This document shows positions 1 through 7,713 of a stretch of 7,866 nt of DNA, piece after piece. The DNA lies in NCBI GenBank assembly GCA_937892025.1, contig CALAVA010000234.1, forward strand, positions 1-7,866, in the 5' to 3' direction. How positions within the stretch are numbered: the first letter of the stretch is position 1; each line of letters opens with the position of its first letter. The position numbers and the translations under genes are program-made. This DNA comes from an uncultured Bacteroidales bacterium. Lineage in GTDB: Bacteria > Bacteroidota > Bacteroidia > Bacteroidales > WCHB1-69. The notes under the pieces were generated by a model, which was not told the origin of the DNA, did not search any database, and saw only the letters and a program-made list of their open reading frames with translations.

Positions 1-1926
1 GATTTTATCGGCAAGGAATTCGGTTTGTTTGTATTTGATAGAATTTCTTTCTGCTTCGGTAGCACGTTGTTCCATATCAGAAGCGTGCTTACATTTTTCT
101 TCAAATTCTTCTTGATTAGCACTTTCCTTTCCATTTAAATACGCTTCTAACAATCGATGTACCATCAAATCAGGATAACGTCTTATCGGCGATGTAAAAT
201 GCGTATAATATTTAAATCCCAATCCGTAATGTCCAATATTTTTAGTGGAATACACGGCCTTTTGCATGGTTCTCAAGGCTAATGTTTCTACCATATATTG
301 TTCTCCTTTGCCGTGTACTTGTTCAAAGACTTGATTCATTGAATTTGTAAAACCTTTTCTAGAATTTGTTTGTAAGCGATAGCCCAACTTGCCGATAAAA
401 GTTGTAAAGCGTCCTATTTTTTCATCCAAAGGTTTATCATGGACACGATAAACAAATGTTTTTGCTTGTTTGTTTTGTGGCACTTTTCCGATAAACTCAG
501 CAATTTTTCTATTTGCCAAGAGCATAAAATCCTCAATAAGTTTGTGAGCATCTTTTGATTCTCTGACATAAACTCCTATTGGTTTGGCATTTTCATCCAA
601 AATAAATTTCACTTCTTCAGAGGAGAAATTGATGGTTCCGTGTGCCAAACGTTCTTCTCTCATTTTTTTTGCGATTTGGTCTAAGATTAGAATCTCTTCA
701 CAAAACAAACCTTGTTTTTGTTCTATAATTTCCTGTACTTCATCATAATTAAAACGATGATTAGAATTGATGATAGTTTTTCCTATCCATTGTTTATGCA
801 CTTTGCCATTTTCATCGATATGAAAGACAATTGAAAAACAAAGTTTGTCTTCATGTGGTCGCAAAGAACACAGATTATTGGATAATTTTTCGGGTAGCAT
901 AGGATAGGTTCTATCGACCAAATATACGGAAGTTCCTCTTTGATAAGCGTCTTTATCTATAGCATGATTTTCTTTAACATAATAAGACACATCGGCAATA
1001 TGCACACCAATTTGGAACAAATTATCATTTAATTTTTTTAAAGATATGGCATCGTCAAAATCTTTAGCGTCAGCAGGGTCTATAGTTATGGTAAAGACAT
1101 TTCTAAAATCACGGCGAAGATTTATTTCTTTTTGTGGGATTACCTCTGCAATACGTTCAACTTCAATTTCTGCTTCTTTAGAAAAATTAAGAGCAAAAGT
1201 TTGGTCGACTAAAATGGCCTGCATTTCAACCTCGTTATTGCCTGGAAAACCGAGTACTTGTTTCACTTCTCCAAACGGATTTTTGGCATGGTCGTTCCAA
1301 TCTGTAATTACAGCGACAACCTTTTGACCATTTTTGGCTCCCTTTAACGATTTGTTAGGAATGAGAATGTCTATGGGCATGCTTGTATCATCGGGGATAA
1401 AATATGAAATATTTTTTGCGAGTTGAATGGTTCCCACAAAAAACTCCTTATTTCTTTTCAAAACTTCAACCACTCGCCCTTCTTGATGTTTTCCTCTTCG
1501 TGCTGGGAACAAATGTACACGGACAATATCGCCATTCAAGGCTTTTCCAAGATTATTGGCAGCAATAAAAACATCTTCTATTTCTGGATTATCAGAGAGC
1601 AAATACCCTTTACCTGTCTGTTTGACCTCTATTTTCCCTTCTAAAATTTTACTTTCATCAACCGTAATGTGAATAGGATTCAATTTGTATTTTCCACGAT
1701 TACCCTCCACCAAAAGATGGTTTTGAAGCATTTCGTCCAACACTTTTCGTACTAACTCCTTATCATCTTTTCCTGAAATATTTAATTGAGATGAAATTTG
1801 TTTATAGTTAAAAAATTGATAAGGAGAACGTTTAAAAACTGCTAAAACGGCATTTGTATAATATTGATTACCAGATTTATTTAGGTCAAATTGTTTTCCA
1901 TTTTTTCTTCTTTTGCTTCTTGTCAT
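1..1926 (-). CDS. rnr: Ribonuclease R (3'-5' exoribonuclease), C-terminus cut by the window edge
   Basis: RNase R is a processive 3'-5' hydrolytic exoribonuclease of the RNB (RNase II) family that degrades structured RNA in the cytoplasm. The reading frame is open for 642 codons from ATG at 1926 to the window edge, without a stop. It starts MTRSKRRKNGKQFD, a basic tail, followed by a winged-helix-like region (about residues 15-80), cold-shock/OB domains (from about 96, EGKIEV, to about 255) and the RNB catalytic domain (about 275-610). The Mg-binding signature DPADAKDFDD is at 283-292, with D283, D289, D291 and D292 spaced as in the E. coli enzyme. Further conserved blocks are LVDRTYPMLPEKLSNNLCSL and TSPIRRYPD (578-586). 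The missing part should be the C-terminal S1 domain. The start has no clear Shine-Dalgarno sequence, only an A-run directly before ATG. It lies 28 bases after the small membrane-protein gene. The visible catalytic site looks intact. The family call is very secure; RNase II is less likely because of the N-terminal helix-turn-helix and the basic tail. Confidence 0.96.
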   Translation of the reverse strand, partial: MTRSKRRKNGKQFDLNKSGNQYYTNAVLAVFKRSPYQFFNYKQISSQLNISGKDDKELVRKVLDEMLQNHLLVEGNRGKYKLNPIHITVDESKILEGKIEVKQTGKGYLLSDNPEIEDVFIAANNLGKALNGDIVRVHLFPARRGKHQEGRVVEVLKRNKEFFVGTIQLAKNISYFIPDDTSMPIDILIPNKSLKGAKNGQKVVAVITDWNDHAKNPFGEVKQVLGFPGNNEVEMQAILVDQTFALNFSKEAEIEVERIAEVIPQKEINLRRDFRNVFTITIDPADAKDFDDAISLKKLNDNLFQIGVHIADVSYYVKENHAIDKDAYQRGTSVYLVDRTYPMLPEKLSNNLCSLRPHEDKLCFSIVFHIDENGKVHKQWIGKTIINSNHRFNYDEVQEIIEQKQGLFCEEILILDQIAKKMREERLAHGTINFSSEEVKFILDENAKPIGVYVRESKDAHKLIEDFMLLANRKIAEFIGKVPQNKQAKTFVYRVHDKPLDEKIGRFTTFIGKLGYRLQTNSRKGFTNSMNQVFEQVHGKGEQYMVETLALRTMQKAVYSTKNIGHYGLGFKYYTHFTSPIRRYPDLMVHRLLEAYLNGKESANQEEFEEKCKHASDMEQRATEAERNSIKYKQTEFLADKI

Positions 1927-1954
1927 TTTTTCTACATTATTAGGTTTAAACAAA

Positions 1955-2296
1955 TTACTTATGTTTTATCCATGTCCGACTATCTGAATGATAACACATT
2001 TTTTGTTTTCCTTGTAGGAAGAAACTGAGTTCATATTTATTCTCATCAAGTGTGGTCAATGTAAAAATTTCACAAACTTGTTTGTTGTTTGTGAATAGTT
2101 CTTCCAAACTTTTAGGATAATAGCCATTTTCTGCTTTAAACACTTCTATTTCATAAATAATTTCATCGCCTCGTTGTTTCATGCTTCTTTCGTAGGTTTT
2201 ATTTTGTGAAAGGATAAAATATCCCACCAAAACCGCTCCTAAAGCAATAATGATAATACCCGACAATATGTTTTTTATGTTAATAGGCTTATGCAT
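1955..2296 (-). CDS. Small membrane-anchored protein with pseudopilin-like (GspG-type) motif, function unknown
   Basis: This 113-residue protein has a short basic N-terminus (MHKPINIKN), one hydrophobic segment at about 9-29, and a soluble C-terminal part. After the membrane helix comes a polar helix ending in VFKAENGYYPKSLEEL (52-67). This resembles the 'Y/F-K-x-x-N-G-x-Y-P-x-S-L-x-x-L' stretch that follows the long N-terminal helix of type II secretion pseudopilins, at about the same distance from the membrane segment. The prepilin peptidase site (G followed by FTLIE-like residues) is absent, so it is probably a fixed membrane protein and not a processed pilin. Two cysteines (C75, C101) lie in the soluble part. 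The start is well fixed: the next Met is residue 39. It lies 11 bases after dgt and 28 bases before rnr, so it is probably co-transcribed with both. I cannot assign a function; the pilin-like fold is an inference from one motif plus the geometry. Confidence 0.8.
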   Translation of the reverse strand: MHKPINIKNILSGIIIIALGAVLVGYFILSQNKTYERSMKQRGDEIIYEIEVFKAENGYYPKSLEELFTNNKQVCEIFTLTTLDENKYELSFFLQGKQKMCYHSDSRTWIKHK

Positions 2297-2307
2297 TGTA
2301 TTAAATT

Positions 2308-3516
2308 TTAAAATGTTGTTAATTCATTAAATATTTCTAATGCAAAGGAATCGCTCATAGAAGAGATGAACAACAAAATTGCCCATGCAAATCCTTTTGA
2401 ATTATCAATTCTAAAAACAACATGCTGATTCTCATTTGTTATATTAGAATATTGTTGCAACCATTGCAAAAACGATTGCATTAACTTTGGAAATATAGTT
2501 TGCTGAATACCAATATTTTGCAAAATATTGTTTTTTTGTACGTCAAACATATTATAGCACACATCAAAAATGGTATTGATAATTACTTCTGCAAACGTAG
2601 AATAATATTGCAAACGTTGATGAGAATAAATGTATTGATAATTAAATTTTTTGATATTATTGATAGTTTGAAAACAATGTTTTGAGAAACAAATACCTTT
2701 TTGTGGTGAACTATTTTGGCACAAATCTGTAACAAAACTATGTATCAATGCCGTATTTGAACCACTTGACATATTTACTTGCCAATGTTGTTGTAAAATT
2801 TCTGTCAATTCATCTAATTGTCTTTGTTCTAATATTTTAAGACGGATAGCATCCTCCAAATCTCGTCCCAAATAAGAAATTTTGTCTGCGATTTTCACCA
2901 CACAGCCTTCCCAAGTAAATGGGTCTAAGAGATTTGCCTTTTCTATAGTAGATAAATCAACGACCTTTTGTCTTGGGAAAAGACAATTTTCGTCCACTTC
3001 TCCGCAATGACACACAATTCCGTCCCGAACGGCATAAGTAAGATTGAGTGTATTATATTCACCTTGCTCGTTTGGCAACATTTCAATATTATCGGCAAAA
3101 AACAATCCGTTGCCTTCATGATAAAATTTATGGCAGCCATATTTTTGACCTAATCTATTTAGTATATTTTCTCCATCATGTCCAAATGGAGCATGACCGA
3201 TATCATGTCCGATAGCAATAGCCAGAGCCAACTCGGTGTTCAAGCCCAAATAATTACACATGGTATAACTAACAGCACAGACATGATTGACATGTTCTAT
3301 ACGCGTGCAAATATGATCATTTTCCGTTGCATGAAACACCTGCGTTTTGTGTTTCAATCTTCGATAGGCTTTGCTATGCAACAAGCGATTATAATCACGC
3401 CAAAATTCACTACGAATTTCAAATTGACGCAGATAGATAGCTTCTTTTCTCTGTATGCAAGTGTCCCATTTGGGATTATTTTCTGTAACTGCTTCTTTTT
3501 TAAATATTTTTTCCAT
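2308..3516 (-). CDS. dgt: dGTPase-like deoxynucleoside triphosphate triphosphohydrolase (HD domain)
   Basis: Enzymes of this family hydrolyse dGTP or other dNTPs to the deoxynucleoside and triphosphate, tuning cytoplasmic dNTP pools. The 402-residue protein has the typical N-terminal block with RRLKHKTQVF (52-61). The HD metal site follows: H75 in TRIEHVNHV, the pair H104-D105 in GHDIGHAPFGHDGE, and D211 in VVKIADKISYLGRDLEDAI. H113 and E116 in the GHDGE block match the positions of the conserved active-site His and Glu after the HD pair in E. coli Dgt. The middle region NLTYAVRDGIVCHCGE (158-173) corresponds to the conserved 'LT...GI..H' segment, with cysteines on both sides of the histidine. 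The protein is shorter than the roughly 500-residue E. coli enzyme but fits the shorter dGTPase-like group; its real substrate range cannot be read from sequence. It starts 5 bases after the flippase stop, suggesting tight co-transcription. It is cysteine-rich (13 Cys). Confidence 0.93.
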   Translation of the reverse strand: MEKIFKKEAVTENNPKWDTCIQRKEAIYLRQFEIRSEFWRDYNRLLHSKAYRRLKHKTQVFHATENDHICTRIEHVNHVCAVSYTMCNYLGLNTELALAIAIGHDIGHAPFGHDGENILNRLGQKYGCHKFYHEGNGLFFADNIEMLPNEQGEYNTLNLTYAVRDGIVCHCGEVDENCLFPRQKVVDLSTIEKANLLDPFTWEGCVVKIADKISYLGRDLEDAIRLKILEQRQLDELTEILQQHWQVNMSSGSNTALIHSFVTDLCQNSSPQKGICFSKHCFQTINNIKKFNYQYIYSHQRLQYYSTFAEVIINTIFDVCYNMFDVQKNNILQNIGIQQTIFPKLMQSFLQWLQQYSNITNENQHVVFRIDNSKGFAWAILLFISSMSDSFALEIFNELTTF

Positions 3517-3521
3517 AAAAA

Positions 3522-4841
3522 CTATTGTTTTACTTTAACATTGTTTTTAAGAGATGTCCATAAATTTTGTATCTCACACATAGCAAGTCTTATATCTTGA
3601 CGAGTTACCAACAATTGTTGCCAAGAAATATGCGTATCTTTAAAGAAAAACACCAAACTTGCTATACACGAAACCATATACGACACACTATTTATCGCAG
3701 CCAAGATAGTAATGGCATATACATCAGGCAATGTTTTCATAAAAGGGATACAACATGCACCTACGACACCCGTTACAACAAGTCCTAAAAGAGAACATAA
3801 GGTATTCACATAATATTTACCCAAACCAGAAAAATAATGAGCAATCATAAGATTGAAAGCCAAAAACAAAATACCGGGAGCAAAAACATACAACAAAGGT
3901 TGTATTTGATAAAACTCTTCACCAAACAACCATGCAAAACAAACCGAAGGCAAGAACAAGAGAATAATAATAAGACAACAACTAACCAGCATTGTTAATT
4001 TGGCAAACGACAAGGTAATATTTATTGCATAATCCTTATCGTCTTTATGATTGGCAATCTTGGCATATTGTATAGGTGCCAAACTATTGGGCAATATCCA
4101 CACTGACTCTGACACTTTGGTTCCAACCGACAATATTCCTACACCTCTTGTCCCTGTACAATAGTTGCCAAAATAAAAACACAAACGATAATTTAACATT
4201 TGAGCAAGATTAGCCACTTGTATCATAAAACCATATTTTATCATTTGCCAGCAAACTTTTTTAAATCCTTTAAAACCAGCATAATGTATTCCTTTAACCG
4301 CAGGGTAAAAAGTGACAAGCATAAACAAACCATAACAAATTGTATAGGCTCTTATATACGCATAACAATTGTTTTGTTGCAAACCAAAAACAAACAACAA
4401 TAGCAATAATAAAAGAAATATTGACGGCAAAATTTGAAAAAGATTATAATAAAAAATCTTATCTCGTGCCAAAAACACCTGCGTATTTAAATAATAAACC
4501 GACATAGACACACTCGCCAATAGCAAATAAAACAACCAATCGGTTGAGCCCCCCAGATTAAAATAACACAAAACTAAACTGCCGACAATCTCTACCACAA
4601 TAGTAGAAAGATATGACCATATCAACACTTGGAATTTATCAAACTGCACAAAAGAATACAACACCGAACCACTACCAAAAACAAAAGACAAAATATGTAA
4701 AATACTAACATCCAATACGAACAAACTAATCATGCCCAATCCTTCTGCATGAAAAGAATGCGAGTTTATCATTAGAATGATAAATGAAATTAACACACAA
4801 GCAATTCTTGTACCAAAAGTTCCGATAATATGTTTCAACAT
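3522..4841 (-). CDS. Wzx-type polysaccharide/oligosaccharide flippase (MOP superfamily)
   Basis: This 439-residue, very hydrophobic protein has about 12 predicted membrane segments (roughly 7-27, 35-57, 72-93, 102-124, 133-153, 161-180, 199-217, 230-255, 281-305, 312-335, 343-365 and 373-399) and a basic cytoplasmic tail. The segment VGILSVGTKVSESVWILPNS (234-253) matches the 'vGxysva..lse.vw.lP.sl' pattern of the polysaccharide biosynthesis/Wzx family. Members move lipid-linked sugar units across the inner membrane for capsule, O-antigen or exopolysaccharide. The substrate is unknown. No glycosyltransferase or Wzy polymerase lies next to it here; the only envelope-related neighbour is the sugar-phosphate mutase two genes upstream. 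The chosen ATG lies 19 bases after the polA stop. A second ATG overlapping that stop (4861) is one base out of frame because of an 8-T run, so the N-terminus could be 7 residues longer in a variant with 9 Ts. It is cysteine-rich (15 Cys). A multidrug MATE transporter is less likely. Confidence 0.85.
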   Translation of the reverse strand: MLKHIIGTFGTRIACVLISFIILMINSHSFHAEGLGMISLFVLDVSILHILSFVFGSGSVLYSFVQFDKFQVLIWSYLSTIVVEIVGSLVLCYFNLGGSTDWLFYLLLASVSMSVYYLNTQVFLARDKIFYYNLFQILPSIFLLLLLLLFVFGLQQNNCYAYIRAYTICYGLFMLVTFYPAVKGIHYAGFKGFKKVCWQMIKYGFMIQVANLAQMLNYRLCFYFGNYCTGTRGVGILSVGTKVSESVWILPNSLAPIQYAKIANHKDDKDYAINITLSFAKLTMLVSCCLIIILLFLPSVCFAWLFGEEFYQIQPLLYVFAPGILFLAFNLMIAHYFSGLGKYYVNTLCSLLGLVVTGVVGACCIPFMKTLPDVYAITILAAINSVSYMVSCIASLVFFFKDTHISWQQLLVTRQDIRLAMCEIQNLWTSLKNNVKVKQ

Positions 4842-4863
4842 CTTTTTTGCAAAAAAAACATTA
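4839..4863 (-). other. polA stop / flippase start junction with an 8-T run and two competing ATGs
   Basis: Reading the minus strand, the polA TAA (4863-4861) overlaps an ATG (4861-4859) as TAATG, a layout typical of translational coupling. This ATG is followed by eight Ts, GC, six As, G and then the ATG used for the flippase (4841-4839). The first ATG runs into TGA after eight codons. The two ATGs are 20 bases apart, so one added T, or two lost, would put them in the same frame. The run could be a slippage site, a read-through leader or a sequencing error; the sequence alone does not decide. Confidence 0.35.
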
Positions 4864-7686
4864 ATGAGCCTCCAACCAATTGTTTCCTATATTCATTTCT
4901 ATTGTCAAAGGTATCGGCAAATAGACCGCCGTTGTCATATTATATTTCACAATATTTTTTACTATTTCTAATTCGGGTTTATAGACATCAAGCACCAATT
5001 CATCATGTACTTGTAAAATAATTTTTGATTTTAGTTGTTGTTTTTCCAGTTCTTTATATATATTTATCATAGCTATCTTAATCAAATCTGCTGCCGAACC
5101 TTGTATAGGTGCATTGACTGCATTTCGTTCATCAAAATGTCGCAAATTTGCATTAGCAGCATTGATGTTTTTTAAATATCGCCTACGATGCATTAGTGTT
5201 TCGACATAACCATGCTGTTTTGCAAATGCTATTTGATTGTCAATATATTGTCGTATTTTTGGATATTGTGAAAAATATTGCTCTATCAAATTGGCAGCCT
5301 CTTTTCGAGAAATCTGCAAACGTTCAGACAAGCCGAAAGCACTCATTCCATACAGAATTCCAAAATTAACGGTTTTGGCTATCCGTCTTTGAGATTTTTC
5401 TACTTTATCTATATCAAGGGAAAAAATTCGAGCGGCTGTTGCGGCATGAATATCCTCTCCATTAAAAAAAGCATTCATCATATCCTCATCTTGTGCTAAA
5501 GCCGCTACAATACGGAGTTCTATTTGAGAATAATCAGCAGCCAATAGTGCATAATCTGCATTCTTGGCGACAAAAGCACGACGGATTTCTCGTCCTTCTT
5601 CGGTACGAATTGGAATATTTTGCAAATTAGGATTGCTTGAACTCAATCTTCCTGTGGCTGTAACAGCCTGATTAAATTGTCCATGAACTCTCCTATCTTT
5701 GTTTGATACAAGAGCAGGAAAACTATCTACATAGGTGGATTTTAGTTTTGACAAACGTCTATAATCCAATATTTCATTGATTATTGGGTGTTTGCTATAC
5801 AATTTTTGCAAAACCTCCTCGCTTGTCTGATATTGCTTTGATTTGGTCAATTTGGCATTGTCAATAATTTTCAGATGTTCAAACAAAACCTCACCCAATT
5901 GTTTTGGTGAAGCGATATTAAAAACCTTGCCTGACATTTGATAAATTTTGGCTTGAAGCTTATCTATTTTTTCTTGCAAAACCTGAGCATAGGCCATCAA
6001 AAAATCCACATCAATACAAACTCCGACCTCTTCCATATTTGCCAAAACAAAGGATAAAGGCATTTCTATATCAACAAACAAATGGAAAGCATCTTTTTCT
6101 TTCAATTGAACAAACAATTTATCTTTCAATTGCAAATTCTTATCCACAAGTTCTCCTATATATATGGCCAAATTGTGTTTGTCTATATTTTGAAGCCCAT
6201 ATTTTTTTACAATATTTTCAAAATCAAATAATTGATAGTTTAAATAAAATTGACATAAGGGCTCCAACTGATGTCTTGATTCTGGTTCTACAACATAATG
6301 TGCCAACAATGTATCAAAACACAAACCATTGATTATCAAGTTATATAAATGTAGTATTTTTATTTCCTCTTTAATATTGTAAGCAATTTTTTCAATATGC
6401 TCATCTGCAAAAATCGGAGCAAAAGTTTGCACATAATTTTCTTGCTCTTTTTTATCTTCTGGCCACAATAGACAAAAAGCCTCATTGGGCTGACAAGAAA
6501 AGGCAATGGCTATCAACACAACATCTTCTGCCTTATGGTTTGCTATTGTCATAAATGAGAAACTCTTGTTTTTTTGCAAATACCCTGCTAAGGTTTTTGC
6601 ATTTGCAAAATCATTGATTAAAGTATAATGTTGTGTCAATTTACTAAAAAAAGCATAACGTTCATTGTCTGCGTCAGCAACATCAAATAAAGTATTGGTT
6701 GTCAAAGCCTTTTCTTCATCTTCCAAACTATCAAATAATGAGAAGGAATCGTTTTTGTGTGAGGTCGTATTTTTTTCTTGCAGAAAATACTTGTTTAAAG
6801 AATCGTCATTTAAAAATTTTTGTGTCAAAACTTTGAACTCCAAGTCGGTAAAAATCTTTCTCAATTGTTCTTTATTGCCATGATTAAAACACAAGGCTTG
6901 CTCATCAAAAACGAGTGGTACATCAAGAATGATTGTTGCTAATTGTTTGGATATTAGTGCATTTTCTTCACCTTCCTTTATTTTTTGACGGAGTTTTTCA
7001 TTTTTTATGGTATCCACATTGGCAATCATATTTTCAATGGTTCCAAATTCTTTAACCAATTTTTTTGCCCCGACTTCTCCCACGCCTTTTATGCCTGGAA
7101 TATTATCTACAGCATCTCCCCAAATGCCCAAAATGTCAATCAATTGTTCAGGTTCTTGAATAGCATAGCGTTCACATATTTCAGGAACCCCGACAATAGA
7201 ATATCCTTTTGAATTTCGTTCTGGTTTGTATATATAAATATTTTCAGATACCAATTGCCCATAATCCTTATCGGTTGTCATCATAAAGGTTGTAAAGCCA
7301 TTTTGTTCTGCTTTTTTTGCAAAAGTGCCGATAATATCATCTGCTTCATAGCCGGGCAGAGCCAATATTTGTATTCCTAAGGCTTGTAAAATTTCCTTGA
7401 TATAAGGCAAAGAAGTTACAATTTCATCAGGTGTAGCATCTCGTTGTGCCTTATATTGCTCAAAAGTTGCATGTCTGACCGTTGGTCCATGACTATCAAA
7501 AGCCACTGCCATGTGAGTGGGAGATTCTTTTTTTATGATGTCGTACAAAACATTTGTAAAACCCAATATCGCAGAAGTATTTATACCATTTGATGTAAGT
7601 CTCGGATTTTTATTTAAAGCATAATATGCTCTAAATATCAAAGACATAGCATCTATCAAAAATAAGATTTTTTCTCGTTTTACCAT
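4861..7686 (-). CDS. polA: DNA polymerase I (5' nuclease + degenerate 3'-5' exonuclease + polymerase)
   Basis: DNA polymerase I fills gaps and removes RNA primers during repair and lagging-strand synthesis. The 941-residue protein has the full three-domain length. The 5' nuclease (about 1-290) shows D12 in LIDAMSLIFRAYYAL, D64, R82, E114/D116/D117 in PGYEADDIIGT, D139/D141 in TTDKDYG, and D191/D194 in GDAVDNIPGIKGVG. The polymerase domain (about 545-941) has TGRLSSSNPNLQNIP (678-692), motif A DYSQIELR with D718, motif B with R767, R768, K771, F775 and Y779, and motif C VHDELVLD with H894, D895 and E896. F775 is at the position of Klenow F762. The middle exonuclease domain (about 345-540) is present, but the residues aligning with Klenow D355, E357, D424 and D501 are M379, I381, E441 and L513, so proofreading is probably lost. 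An in-frame stop (that of the upstream mutase gene) lies 30 bases upstream, and ATG 7686 is the first ATG after it. Confidence 0.98.
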   Translation of the reverse strand: MVKREKILFLIDAMSLIFRAYYALNKNPRLTSNGINTSAILGFTNVLYDIIKKESPTHMAVAFDSHGPTVRHATFEQYKAQRDATPDEIVTSLPYIKEILQALGIQILALPGYEADDIIGTFAKKAEQNGFTTFMMTTDKDYGQLVSENIYIYKPERNSKGYSIVGVPEICERYAIQEPEQLIDILGIWGDAVDNIPGIKGVGEVGAKKLVKEFGTIENMIANVDTIKNEKLRQKIKEGEENALISKQLATIILDVPLVFDEQALCFNHGNKEQLRKIFTDLEFKVLTQKFLNDDSLNKYFLQEKNTTSHKNDSFSLFDSLEDEEKALTTNTLFDVADADNERYAFFSKLTQHYTLINDFANAKTLAGYLQKNKSFSFMTIANHKAEDVVLIAIAFSCQPNEAFCLLWPEDKKEQENYVQTFAPIFADEHIEKIAYNIKEEIKILHLYNLIINGLCFDTLLAHYVVEPESRHQLEPLCQFYLNYQLFDFENIVKKYGLQNIDKHNLAIYIGELVDKNLQLKDKLFVQLKEKDAFHLFVDIEMPLSFVLANMEEVGVCIDVDFLMAYAQVLQEKIDKLQAKIYQMSGKVFNIASPKQLGEVLFEHLKIIDNAKLTKSKQYQTSEEVLQKLYSKHPIINEILDYRRLSKLKSTYVDSFPALVSNKDRRVHGQFNQAVTATGRLSSSNPNLQNIPIRTEEGREIRRAFVAKNADYALLAADYSQIELRIVAALAQDEDMMNAFFNGEDIHAATAARIFSLDIDKVEKSQRRIAKTVNFGILYGMSAFGLSERLQISRKEAANLIEQYFSQYPKIRQYIDNQIAFAKQHGYVETLMHRRRYLKNINAANANLRHFDERNAVNAPIQGSAADLIKIAMINIYKELEKQQLKSKIILQVHDELVLDVYKPELEIVKNIVKYNMTTAVYLPIPLTIEMNIGNNWLEAH

Positions 7687-7713
7687 AAGGAATAGAATTA
7701 TAAATTCAATTTT

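Noticed and set aside
1046..1327. A 93-codon open frame on the plus strand
   Set aside because: It is antisense to the RNB domain and preceding OB region of RNase R, whose conserved motifs occupy the minus strand continuously.
1..1926. Possible truncated or broken RNase R
   Set aside because: The frame is uninterrupted up to the window edge; the missing S1 domain is explained by the boundary of the window, not by a mutation.
3178..3600. A 140-codon open frame on the plus strand
   Set aside because: It lies wholly antisense to the well-supported dgt gene and the end of the flippase gene, shows no recognisable domain, and its composition reflects the complement of those genes.
7697..7702. TATAAT (minus strand) just upstream of polA, as a possible -10 promoter element
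   Set aside because: The gap is only 27 bases and AT-rich, there is no suitably spaced -35 element, and it does not fit the Bacteroidota TTG...TAnnTTTG pattern, so a chance match is likely.
7695..7707. Short inverted repeat (GAATT / AATTC with a 3-base loop) in the mutase-polA gap, as a possible terminator or operator
   Set aside because: The arms are only 5 base pairs and AT-rich, too weak for an intrinsic terminator, and there is no second copy elsewhere to suggest a binding site.
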